Below, piece after piece: positions 54,988 to 64,000 of a stretch of 64,000 bases of DNA; positions within the stretch are counted from its first letter, which is position 1, and each line of letters starts with the position of its first letter. Position numbers and translations under genes: made by a program. Under the pieces are notes generated by a model that was given only the letters and a program-made list of their open reading frames with translations, made no database searches and had not been told where the DNA came from. Source of the stretch: Pomphorhynchus laevis (Eukaryota > Acanthocephala > Palaeacanthocephala > Echinorhynchida > Pomphorhynchidae); NCBI GenBank assembly GCA_012934845.2, contig WNNJ02000675.1, forward strand, positions 1 through 64,000, read 5' to 3'.

Positions 54988-55800
54988 ATGCTAAAAAAAC
55001 ATAAAATTACTAACTTCCGCCCCCTGATAGGAAAAAACGGCTTCCCGTTACCAATTGGTTTTTGTTCAGCGGCGATTGGACAGGCTGAGTTATTGGAAAA
55101 GACGACATGTAATCCCTTTATGGGCTTTAACCTAAAATTTGAAATTGTCGGCAGTGAGGAAGTACACTTATCCTCACTGTAGTCGGTGCCATAAGTGGGG
55201 GCACTGGACATCTAGCTGTTCCCTACCGACTACATGTGGGTGTGTAGTTTCTCTTCTTGCCCGGCTGCAGATAGCGACACCAAATGTACGCCCCCCATCC
55301 TGCTTTAACTGTGGGGAGAGCCACCCAGCCTGGAGTAGAAGATGTGTCTTCTTTAAGAAGTACAGTAGTTTGTTTCAATCTTCTGCTGCGAGGAAACCTG
55401 GGTCTTATTCTGGTGCCGTGACATCGGCTCCCCAGAATGCCTGTAGAGGTATGTCTGACCAAGAACTACTTCATGCTATGGACCTCAGATCGGCAGAGTC
55501 CAGAAAACAAACAGAAGAGTTGGTGAAATCCTTACTTTCTGCTCTACTAGCGTCGCCGAAAGGGCCAGCTAACTCGGTGATTCCTCCTTCCTCAGAAATT
55601 CTAGCTTCGAAAAAGAGGGGGGGGCTGCGGCCGATGCCGTTCTCCTCTTAAAGATCGGCAAAATGCTGAAGGGCAAGATTAAAAGCGCCTCAAATGAAAA
55701 TGACGATAATGCCCGGGGGCAAGTACCTACTCTGGGCGGCGCTAGAGATGGAGGGGGTAACCCCTCCACCTCTAGCTCTGTCCAGGGTAAGGCAATCCCC
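54988..55800 (+). pseudogene. LINE copy 2 ORF1, C-terminal part
   Basis: ITNFRPLIGKNGFPLPIGFC, then in another frame the knuckles (CSRCHKWGHWTSSC, CGCVVSLLARLQIATPNVRP, CFNCGESHPAWSRRC) and a Lys/Ser-rich tail ending by 55,800. One shift near 55,150 and one near 55,620. Confidence 0.8.
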
Positions 55801-55834
55801 TTCCAGCTAAACTAACACAATACAAAGCAATCAA

Positions 55835-58260
55835 TAGCCTTTTTCACTGAATATCCTTCAGTGGAATTCGGGAGGTGCTTCTGCCCTTAGCCTTTTATCT
55901 GGTAGAGATGCAGATGTTATAGTCCTTCAGGAGACGCGGTCTATCCGTATCCCCCAGGACATTACTCGATTTATTCCCAAGCATATATCCACCCACTTCA
56001 CTCCGTATATAACTCCTCCTCACTCCTCTTCATCTCAAGGTCTTTTAACCTTAGTTAAATGCTCCTTAAGATCTTCCCTCCTTCTTAACTATTCTTGTCC
56101 AGCCCTATCTTGTTTAGCAATATCACTTTGTAAGAACGGTAAACGCATTCAGCATAGCCAATATTTATATACGGCCAAGAGAAATTCACAAGAACCGTGA
56201 CCTCCTGGATCGTATATTAGGTAGTGGCTATGACATGTTACTTGGTGACTTCAACGACAGAACTGGTCGTTGGATTAATGCAGCAAACCGCAGAGCCAGG
56301 AACGACTATCTTATTCACAAACCACCATCCCCCACCTTTCATTGCTCAACAACTAATTCGCTCCTCGACATATTACTGCTACATAAGAAGTGGTTGTTGA
56401 AACCCATCTGTACTGAGCAGTCGCGCCAACAACAGACCACCTCTCATGACCTAATTCGTTGGCGGTTAGAGGAAGATACGTTGATTAGGAGAAGGTTCCA
56501 CTTTGATCCCATCAGGGTGGCCTTCTTTCAAGCAGCTATCCAACTCTTCCCCCGAATTGGAAATGAGAGTTTGACCGAATTCAATGCCTACCTCTCTTCG
56601 CAAGCTACCGCGTTGCTTTCGACTACCTATAAAGGTCGCATATACAATCCCACTCCAACAAAACTCAAGGTCCTAGCTAAAATGCTACACCTTCCTAATC
56701 TCTCTGTTTCCGCCAGACAAGCCCTCTCGAATGAATACTGGAGCACTAAATATAGGCTCCAGCTGAGTAGGATAAGGCAAGCATTTCTCGCCTTAACCCT
56801 TCTCAGTCTTCCTTCTGGAAGATATTCAAGAAGGAGAAGTTTGTCTGTTGGAAGGATAGAGCACTAGGTTGGATCGGTAGAATAGGCCTTGATAAAGTTT
56901 TGGTATAGTCACTATCCCTACACAATTATGGAGCCACTCAATCACCCCAACCAATCCCGCCTTGGTGTGACTTCAGGAGTAGGGACTTGTCTGTTACAGA
57001 TATCCTTAACTCCTGGGGGCCACTCCCGGGCACCTCCAGAACCCATGCGCCACTCTCCACTCGTGTTTGTCAGCTTTTGACATACAGTCAGAGAAAGGAG
57101 ATCGCCATAACAATGCTATTAGCATCCTCGTCCGACATTGCTGGAATAAACATCAGCCGTCGTGTTTTTATACCAAAAAAGAAGTGGATTTCATGTCCTA
57201 AATATCTGCGACCCATTTCGATTCAAAATCCCCTCATCTCCATTTACAAAAAAGCGCTTGCGCGTAAAATCCGCAATCATCTAAGTAGGCGAAATTTAAT
57301 CCCACCAGGTTTTCATGGGTACGTAAAAGATCGCTCGGTCCATTCAGCAATAGGTGAAGTGCAACAGTTTTGTCAAGATAACAGTCATCAGCTTGTTGTG
57401 GCTGTTTTTCTTGACTTCTCTGCCGCATTTGACCGTATTTCAATTCCTTTTGTTATCACTTCTCTCAGGTCCCTCGGGTTGCCTGCGAGAATTGTTAACA
57501 GGGTGGAAATATTGCTGTACACCAAGCGATTCTTCTATGAAGACGACCCTGATGCACGTAAGTTCTAATTACAGGTGTGCCTCAAGGCTCCCCACTTTCT
57601 CCAATCTTGTATCTTGCTGCCTCCATTGAACTCTCCAAAAAATTCAAACGCGATCAACATCTTGTAGTATACGCTGATGATACCACATCCCTGTTCTCTG
57701 GACGCAGGTGCAAAGATGTAGTCTCTAACATCAGCCGTTTCTTTACAAGATTAAAAGATCAGCTGCCCTTTTCCAACCTTGTTTTAAACTCCTCCAAATC
57801 GCAGGTGGTTGTCTTTCATGGCGCCCCAGCGACAAAGAAAAAACTCAAGAGATTAGCACTCTCAGCTCTATCTTCTATCCTGATTAATCAACCTCTCCCT
57901 ACCTTCACAAGTCGAGTAAAATACCTGGGGTTTACCATTACGGTGAACTGGTCAACGAAAGCTGACCTGGATAGACTAAAACGTATCCTGAAGAGAGCTA
58001 GATGGGCCCTGAAACGGGCCCAACATCTGTCATTGAAAGAGAAAACCCAAGTGCGTCTCTGAGGTACTTGGGCTATCTCGGGAATAGTCTTCTTTTTAAG
58101 AGGGCGTCCCCCAGAACAAAGACTAAGGTTTCTTAAACTCCTCATCTCGAGATTACCGAGCATCGTCCGCCTCGATTGGATTCTTCGGGGGGTGGCGGAC
58201 CCCGAGTGGTTCAGTCGGAGAGCGGCGTGTTGGATTGGCTGGGGGCTCAGATCCCGTTGG
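55835..58260 (+). pseudogene. LINE copy 2 ORF2
   Basis: Endonuclease at 55,845-56,460 with a shift near 56,145 and MLLGDFNDRTGRW at 56,235. RT pieces: ISCPKYLRPISIQNPLISIY, AVFLDFSAAFDRISIPFV (56,987-57,568), then after a shift GVPQGSPLSPIL-like (PQGSPLSPILYLAASIEL) and VVYADDTTSLFS (57,577-58,062). A TGA stands where copy 1 has RLWGTW. About five lesions; catalytic motifs still legible. Confidence 0.85.
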
Positions 58261-58392
58261 ACCTGAGGCCATAATAGATCTGAAGACGAAAGAAATATTT
58301 ACTTGGGAAGAACATTAACATTACTTTTTTAGCATGTTTCCTTTTTTTAATAAGCTATCTGTTGTCATTTATTTATTAAGAAAATCTTTATT

Positions 58393-58730
58393 ATTATGAT
58401 TACCAGCAGAGCAGATTTATCACTCCTAGACGAGCTGATGGTAGCAGCAGCACTCCTCAATAGATTGAGCCATTATCAGTCGTTTCGGCTACCTTGTGAT
58501 ATATTTAAAAGACATCTACGAGAATTTGCTTACGTTGTAGCATTGACATAGCTTCTTAAAACTAACTACGGGCTACACGGATCATCCAAAATTTTTTCGG
58601 CAAAATATTTAATTTCTGTCGTTGCTTGTTTTCTCACAGGATCATTGAAATTATACATTTTTATAATTTAGTAGTATTGTGTGTTACGCTGTGCTCCGGG
58701 AGCCAATAAGCTCCAATGTTTCCAAACTGA
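58393..58730 (-). repeat. ~350-bp satellite, unit right of LINE copy 2
   Basis: CACTCCTAGACGAGCTGATG, TTATCAGTCGTTTCGGCTAC and GCTCCGGGAGCCAATAAGCT identify the unit; continuation of 54,645-54,985. Confidence 0.85.
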
Positions 58731-59770
58731 TTTTTATTTGACAAATTTCATATCACATGTATACTTTGTTACCTTCACAGATATACGATCACTACTAGTT
58801 TTATCCGTCAGTTTACTTCTAGTTCTCTTCATTAGAGAATAGAATAAAATATTATTTTAACAGTAAAAGATTGTTAAATGAAAGATCACAGAAGAAAGTT
58901 TTGCATGTCAGAAAAATAGTAGCGTGCCGTGTTTAACACGCGCGCCAGCGTTGGCTCATATCTGATCCCTTTTGATCGTTTGGATCAAGTTAACTTACAT
59001 TTAATATACTGACAAATTAATAAATGTAAATCTGTTACGAAATTTTTCATGTAGATCTAATTAATCATTTGCATGCATAATCTTTCACTTGAGTCGTTTT
59101 TATCATGACAATTTCCATTTATATTTTCATTAAACTTCATAAGAATATATGAACCATAACAACAAATTGAGTAATTATATAGTAATCTATATTTTAAAAA
59201 TCTATACAAAACAATTAATAAACAAAACTGTTATATATGTTTTATTTATAAAAACTTATATAAAATCAAATATTTTGTTAATAAGTTGTTTTCCGAAATA
59301 GCAATATCAAATATCATATATAGATATTAGATATAAACACATATTATATACATATTATATACATATTTTATATGCATCTTTAATATTGTTAATAAATTGT
59401 TTTTATCAAAACAATGATGAACAGAGCTGCCTTGTACAATGAACTTTTTAAATATAAGTAAACAACTCTTTTTAATGCATAAGTACTGATTTAAATTTTT
59501 TGACTTTAGTATTCACTGGACTCCGAGAAATTTTACGGGACTCGTTGCGACAAAAGGCCTACATATTTTGCAAATATTGGTATATTTAGACTGTATTACA
59601 TTTATTGTTTTGAAACAGTTTTAAAAATGCATATTTTTAACAAGACCAAGCACTTACATTTTCTAAGAACTTGATTAGCATCACTAAAAATTCTTGTTTC
59701 TACATAACAAGTTTATATTACACAACTTATTTTATGTTTGTTCATCGTTTTGTGAGCTTGTTATGTTTCA
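58731..59770. other. AT-rich region without genes
   Basis: About 1 kb, no convincing ORF or shared repeat. Simple TATA-rich stretches near 59,320-59,370. Confidence 0.45.
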
Positions 59771-59777
59771 TTTCAAT

Positions 59778-60530
59778 GACTTTTAATTTTAGAATTGATT
59801 ATAATATGATTTTATTTATTTTCCTGTTTTAATGGGATACCTGGCAAATCTACATTTATCGTTGAGCGCAAAAATCTCCGCAGGAAATTTTTGGCCTGAA
59901 AATCTCCTAAAAATTTATTCACCCATAAAATGAAAATTTTCAAAGAAAATATAATCAGGAGCAATAAAGGAAAGGAAAAGATAACTTATGAAGAATATTT
60001 CTACACTATTAGGTCGTGTAGAAACACTACCTAATAGTGTAGTGAAGCAATATTATACACTATTAGGTAGTGTTTAGGTAGTGAAGCAATTTAGGTAATC
60101 AGGAGCAATAAAGGAAAGGGGGAACAAAGCTCAAAGCAAGTATCATTTTTATGATTATGAAGAGTAAACCCGCTTCATCATCGGGTGCCCCTACGTCTTT
60201 CGACAACGCAACCTTGTGGCTTTGACGTGTGCTTACAGAGATGTCGGGAGAGAGTGCATGCACGAGGTTTGAACCCCGTACATAGAGTTTGCAATGCACA
60301 CGCCTCCACCATTCGGCCACGGGGGCTTTTATGATTATATAATTTTTATGATTATATTTTTATGATTACATTCATATGATTATATTTTCTTTGAAATTTT
60401 TCATTTTAGGGGTGAATAAATTTTCAGGAGATTTCTGCGGACAGTCCTTTTAATTTCAGAATTGACTACAATTTAAGTTTATTTATTTTCCTGTTTTAAT
60501 GGGATACATGGCAAATCTACATTTATATTA
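59778..60530. repeat. Foldback insert flanked by 80-bp direct repeats
   Basis: TTTTCCTGTTTTAATGGGAT with about 80 bp of context occurs at 59,778-59,857 and 60,450-60,530. Between them, 59,899-59,957 is the inverted copy of 60,380-60,437 (CTCC[TA]...AAATTTATTCACCC). The middle contains tandem ACACTATTAGG-type palindromes (60,008-60,090) and a SINE. Confidence 0.8.
60100..60327 (-). mobile_element. tRNA-derived SINE
   Basis: Minus strand begins AGCCCCCGTGGCCGAATGGT with an A box (TGGCCGAATGG, 60,319-60,309) and a B box (GGTTCAAACC, 60,275-60,266) about 35 bp apart, as in a Ser/Leu-type tRNA head. There is no matching 3' acceptor strand, and an unrelated body of about 130 bp follows. By family knowledge these boxes are an internal RNA polymerase III promoter. 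Confidence 0.65.
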
Positions 60531-60649
60531 CCATATATTGTTTCAATACTTGCATTGTTTATTATGGATTATTGAAAAATAGTTTTGATCATATTTGTCA
60601 TGAATACTACTTTGTAGATAGGAATTTCTTACTCTAGTGGCGAAAAGGA
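60531..60649. other. Unassigned, upstream of a possible exon
   Basis: Short stretch without features other than lying 5' of the ATG at 60,650. Confidence 0.3.
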
Positions 60650-60862
60650 ATGGCAACACTGTCGTTATTTCAGTCTGTTCGAAAACTTAGATTTCGATAT
60701 CCGTCCATTAACACCAATTTTCAAGTACTGGTGCTAACAATGATTTTTATGATACCATGTGCGTGTTGCTATAGGGTTTGGAAGCAAAATGGTACGTACT
60801 TCTTTCACTTACTTTGCACTTACTCTGCAGTAGTTTGCTATTACGCTAATGTGTTTTATTAA
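60650..60862 (+). CDS. Possible small membrane protein exon, unknown
   Basis: From ATG 60,650 (context AAGGAATGG): MATLSLFQSVRKLRFRYPSI, then a hydrophobic stretch FQVLVLTMIFMIPCACCY and RVWKQN. GTACGTA follows at that point, a plausible splice donor near 60,790; otherwise the frame runs to a stop at 60,862 (70 aa). The basic N-terminus plus one membrane helix resembles small mitochondrial or ER membrane proteins, but I recognise no family. It may be spurious. Confidence 0.25.
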   Translation: MATLSLFQSVRKLRFRYPSINTNFQVLVLTMIFMIPCACCYRVWKQNGTYFFHLLCTYSAVVCYYANVFY

Positions 60863-61149
60863 TTGGTCGCCACTGCTACAATAAAATCAATTTTATAACG
60901 TCACTAAAATAAAACACTTGTGAATACTTTTTATATCAATTGGTCATATATACATACTTGTATATAAAATTGGTTTTTATATTAACATAGTTTTGTATAT
61001 AAATAGTTGAATTGAGTTTATATATGTACTTAATCGGCAACTACATTGTATATATATTAAAAGGCTAGGCATTTTTACAAAGTATAAATATATCGCAATA
61101 ATAATTGAAAAAAGAATAATTTGGGCTTTTTAAAGACGCGCAAATTATA
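60863..61149. other. AT-rich, nothing recognised
   Basis: About 290 bp without ORF or repeat. Confidence 0.4.
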
Positions 61150-61336
61150 CCATTGAATGGGAACACCACATGGTATATTCGTAAATATATCACTTTGTTT
61201 TCCTCATGAGGAGGCATAAACACCAGGCAGCATTCTATATATCCTCATAAGACTAAGAAATAGAACCGAATTATTCTTGCATTATTCAAAGTCGCTACGT
61301 ATGCCCAGTCATCCTGTGTGACGACAAACTTCCACA

Positions 61337-61378
61337 ACGGTAGACGCGTTTCGCTCTAAAGAAGCTCATCAGTACCGT
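61337..61378 (-). ncRNA. Hammerhead ribozyme, type I, complete core
   Basis: Minus strand: ACGGTA, CTGATGA, GCTTCTTTAGAGC (stem II GCT/AGC), GAAAC, GC, GTC, TACCGT. Stem I ACGGTA/TACCGT is 6 bp. The stem III segment ACGCGT has only 2 bp per monomer but is self-complementary, so a dimer could form it. Predicted cleavage lies after GTC, between 61,343 and 61,342. Confidence 0.85.
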
Positions 61379-61659
61379 GAATACAAATATATAAAATATA
61401 ATTTGTTGTTACACCTGCCCTAGGATACCTAATTGTGTACTCATTAATAAATAACTGTTTTCCTCATGAGGAGGCATAACCACTAGGCCTCATTCTATAT
61501 ATCCTCAACAGACCAAGAAATAGAACCGAAATATTCTCGCAATATTCATTGCGAGAATAATGCTTAATCTGATAATTCAGATTAAGGGTAGTTCTGCTTT
61601 TCAAGCTTAAAACACTTTTAAAGCGTGCGTTCAGGTGCCTCTAGATGATTATTGAAGTC

Positions 61660-61701
61660 AAGGTACTGATGAGTTTCCTTATTGCGAAACGCGACTACCG
61701 T
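61660..61701 (+). ncRNA. Hammerhead ribozyme, degenerate copy
   Basis: CTGATGA (61,666-61,672) and GAAAC (61,686-61,690) are kept. Stem II (GTTTCCTTATTGC) is weakened, and the cleavage triplet is GAC instead of GTC, which does not fit the NUH rule. Probably inactive. Confidence 0.75.
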
Positions 61702-62121
61702 TGTTGAACTTTGTCGTCACACATAGAATGACTGAGCATACGTAGTTACTTTGAATATTGTGAGAATAATTCGGTTCTATTTCTTGGTCTGATGAGGATA
61801 AATAGAATGCTGCCTCGTGTTTATGCCTCCTCATGCGGAAAACAGTGATTTGTTTACGAGTCCACCATTGTGTGTCTCAGGGTAGGTGTAACAACAAATT
61901 ATATTTTATATATTTGTACACTTGAAAGTGTCTCTGTAAAACAGCATTTCTATTAAAAGGAATTTGGTGCCTGATGCATGGTTAAACCGCAATACCCACT
62001 GCCATGCACAGAGCTTATGCTAAATTCCCTCTGATGATTCAGATTATGGGTAGTTCTGCTTTTCAAGCTTTAAACATTGTTTAAGCATGTTTTAAGTTGT
62101 CTATGGATGATTATTGAAGTC

Positions 62122-62163
62122 ACGGTACTGATGAGCTACGTTAGAGCGAAACTCGTCTACCGT
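62122..62163 (+). ncRNA. Hammerhead ribozyme, type I, complete core
   Basis: ACGGTA (62,122-62,127), CTGATGA (62,128-62,134), GCTACGTTAGAGC with stem II GCT/AGC, GAAAC (62,148-62,152), TC, GTC (62,155-62,157), TACCGT (62,158-62,163). The stem II loop differs from the copy at 61,337, while the paired bases are the same. Confidence 0.85.
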
Positions 62164-62414
62164 TGTGGAAGTTTATCGTCACACAAAGGATGACTGGGCA
62201 TACGTAGCGACTTTGAATTTTGCAAGAATAATTCGGTTATATTTCTTGGTCTGATAAGGATATATAGAATGATGCCGGGTGTTTATGAATCCTCATGAGG
62301 AAAACTGATTTATTTATGAGTACACCATTAGGTGTATGAGGGCAGGTGTAACAACAAATTATATTTTATATATTTGTACACTTGAAAGTGTTACTGTAAA
62401 AAGTGTCCCTGTCG

Positions 62415-63480
62415 TTGCTTGTTTTCTCACAGGATCCAAACTAGGATACATTTTCATAATTTGGAAGTTTGATGTGTTACACTGTTCTCCGGGAGACAAT
62501 AAGCTTCAGTTTTATAATCGTAGATGTTGACAAAAACCGGATTTCGATTACTGGCAGAACAGACTTCTTTATTACCCCCTGCACACGCTGATGGTAGCCG
62601 ACAGCACCCATCAGTACAGTGAACTACCAACAGTTGATTCGGCTGCCTTGTGACATATTTAAAAGGTATCTCCGAGAATTCGCTTTTGTGTTAGCATGGG
62701 CATAGCCTCTCTAAATTAACCACGTGCTATCTGGATCATCCTAATATTTTTCTTCTGGAGAAGATTTAATTGTTGTCGTTGCTCGTGTTCTGACATTATC
62801 CAAAATCGAATACAATTTCATAATTTGGATGTTAAAACAAGCAACAACAGCAATAAAATCTCATGCCTAAGAAAAATATTAGAATGATCCGAATAGCAAG
62901 TGGTTAGTTTAAAGAGGCTATGCCAATGCTAACGCATAAGCGAATTCTCGGAGATGCCTTTTAAATATGTCACAAGGCAACCGAAACAACTGATGGTAGT
63001 TCACTGTACTGATGAGTGCTGACGGCTACAATTAGCGTGTGTAGGGGTGATAAAGAAGTCTGTTCTGCCAGTAATCGAACTCCGGTTTTTGTCAACATCT
63101 ACGATTATACAACTGAAGCTTATTGGCTCCCATGGAACAGTGTAACACATCAAACCTCTAAATTATGAAAATGTATCCAATTTTTGATTATTTGAGAAAA
63201 CAAGCTATGACAGCAATAAAATTTCCTTCAGAAGAAAAACATTAGGATGATCCACAGCACGTTGTTAGTTTAAAGAGGCTATGTCCATGCTTACACGTAA
63301 GCGATTTTCTGGAGATGCCTTTTTAATATGTCACAAGACAGCCGAATCTACTGATAGTAGTTAACTTTACTGATTAGTCCTTCCGTCTACCATAAGCTCG
63401 TCTGGGATTGATAAGAAGTCTGATCTGCTAGTAATCGAACTCCGATTTTCGGCAACATCAACGATTATATATTATATACA
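62415..63480. repeat. ~350-bp satellite, inverted array of about three units
   Basis: One unit in minus orientation (62,415-62,830) joins two in plus orientation (62,830-63,480). TAATCGAACTCCG(G/A)TTTT recurs at about 63,071 and 63,431, a period near 360 bp. The units are clearly diverged from one another. Confidence 0.9.
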
Positions 63481-64000
63481 ATAGTAGTGCACAGATGTGC
63501 TGAGTGGCCGACGGCCCAGGATTACTTCATCATCGAAATTATGAGTACCCGGCAAAACTCATAAGTATAATGAAGTACTCACTGGTCGTTTCGATTGCCT
63601 GTGTGACATTGTGAATAAAGGCGTTTCCGACACTGCTTAATTGTATGATGATGTCTCTCTTTACCAGATCGAATTGCTGTGCGGCCATCCTTACACACTA
63701 TACAGAGGTTGTTGCTGAATTGTCGCTGAACTCGTTGGATCCTACTAAGCCCATCCGTGCCCTACTATTATGTATAATAAGGCATTTATATATCCGTCCA
63801 ATAACATTATATATATCTGTCCTTGTGTATCAATTTCATCCTCGTATTATCCGTCCATTATATATCCGTCTTTGTGTATTAATTCATTATATATAAACAG
63901 TAAATTGATCCAGAAATCGAATTGCTGTAATGACTATCCTTATACACTACTCAGAGGTTGTTGCTGAGTCATTATCTCTAGTATGCTTAATCATCTAATG
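63481..64000. repeat. Direct repeat, 246-bp period, no gene
   Basis: ATCGAATTGCTGT...CAGAGGTTGTTGCTGA occurs at about 63,667-63,725 and 63,913-63,970. TATATCCGTC-containing pieces repeat between them. Short ORFs here are low-complexity. Confidence 0.75.

Larger units (their letters stand above)
54986..58392 (+). mobile_element. Jockey/I-group LINE, copy 2, 5'-truncated
   Basis: Begins within ORF1 at the equivalent of FKIHNIRPILGKKG in copy 1 and continues through both ORFs to a 3' UTR and T-rich tail. Same family as 17,850-21,796, with shifts and stops in both ORFs. Inserted in the ~350-bp satellite. Confidence 0.9.
61150..62400. repeat. Hammerhead-ribozyme repeats (retrozyme-like), two inverted blocks
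   Basis: Block 1 (61,150-61,550, minus strand) is a tandem of about 1.6 units with a 260-bp period (TCCTCATGAGGAGGCATAA at 61,201 and 61,461). Block 2 (61,555-62,400, plus) has two units 462 bp apart, which share the 260-bp core plus about 200 bp of extra sequence. The junction between blocks is palindromic (ATTCTCGCAAT/ATTGCGAGAAT). Each unit contains a hammerhead motif. No reverse transcriptase lies nearby. By family knowledge, small repeats with type I hammerheads are animal retrozymes or PLE terminal repeats. Confidence 0.8.

Noticed and set aside
60250-60327. Functional tRNA gene
   Set aside because: The A and B boxes are there, but the 3' acceptor strand does not pair and an unrelated body follows: a SINE head.

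Overview
The window is a transposon graveyard from an AT-rich, repeat-loaded invertebrate (metazoan) nuclear genome. I cannot place it to phylum. Signs of a eukaryote: mariner, Merlin, four or more LINE lineages, Penelope-like elements (PLEs), a tRNA-derived SINE, satellites, and one well-supported host exon with a canonical splice donor (CCDC124-like, minus strand, 15,579-15,737). Almost every coding remnant belongs to a mobile element.

Layout. 1-2.45 kb: two head-to-tail pieces of a LINE with a restriction-like endonuclease (RLE; R2/CRE/NeSL group), split by a 15-bp minisatellite; the left piece is open for 492 codons off the edge. 2.6-6.2 kb: a whole but dead mariner (TA duplication) and a whole but dead Merlin (8-bp duplication). 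6.2-15 kb: decayed LINE, PLE pieces, an RLE fragment, a 413-bp tandem repeat, a CR1 tail. 15.58-15.74 kb: host exon. 15.9-26.7 kb: one foldback DNA element with long inverted arms, opened by a PLE piece, a Jockey/I-group LINE with both ORFs open, and a nearly intact CR1. 27-36.9 kb: satellite, CR1 pieces, PLEs, another LINE holding an insertion with an orphan ORF. 37-41.6 kb: several RLE-LINE fragments in both orientations. 41.8-48 kb: the most complete PLE (GIY-YIG nuclease upstream of the RT, as in Naiad/Chlamys-type PLEs) followed head-to-tail by a second PLE that was split by an RTE-like LINE. 48-58.4 kb: LINE pieces and satellite. 58.7-64 kb: AT-rich sequence, foldback with a SINE, hammerhead-ribozyme repeats, satellite.

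The most interesting parts are non-coding. At 61.15-62.40 kb lie 260-bp and 462-bp repeats carrying type I hammerhead ribozyme cores (two with every core box present), resembling animal retrozymes. All four PLE 3' ends that retain this part carry a conserved ~155-nt structured block closed by a 16-bp stem with a nested pseudoknot; part of it resembles a block in the ~350-bp satellite. An orphan 179-aa ORF sits antisense to a CR1 tail inside another LINE.

The genes do not form pathways; their relations are insertion order. The foldback element is older than the PLE, the LINE and the CR1 inside it. PLEs are older than the CR1-B copies and the RTE-like LINE that split them. The CR1 at 22-26.4 kb and the LINE at 17.9-21.8 kb look youngest.
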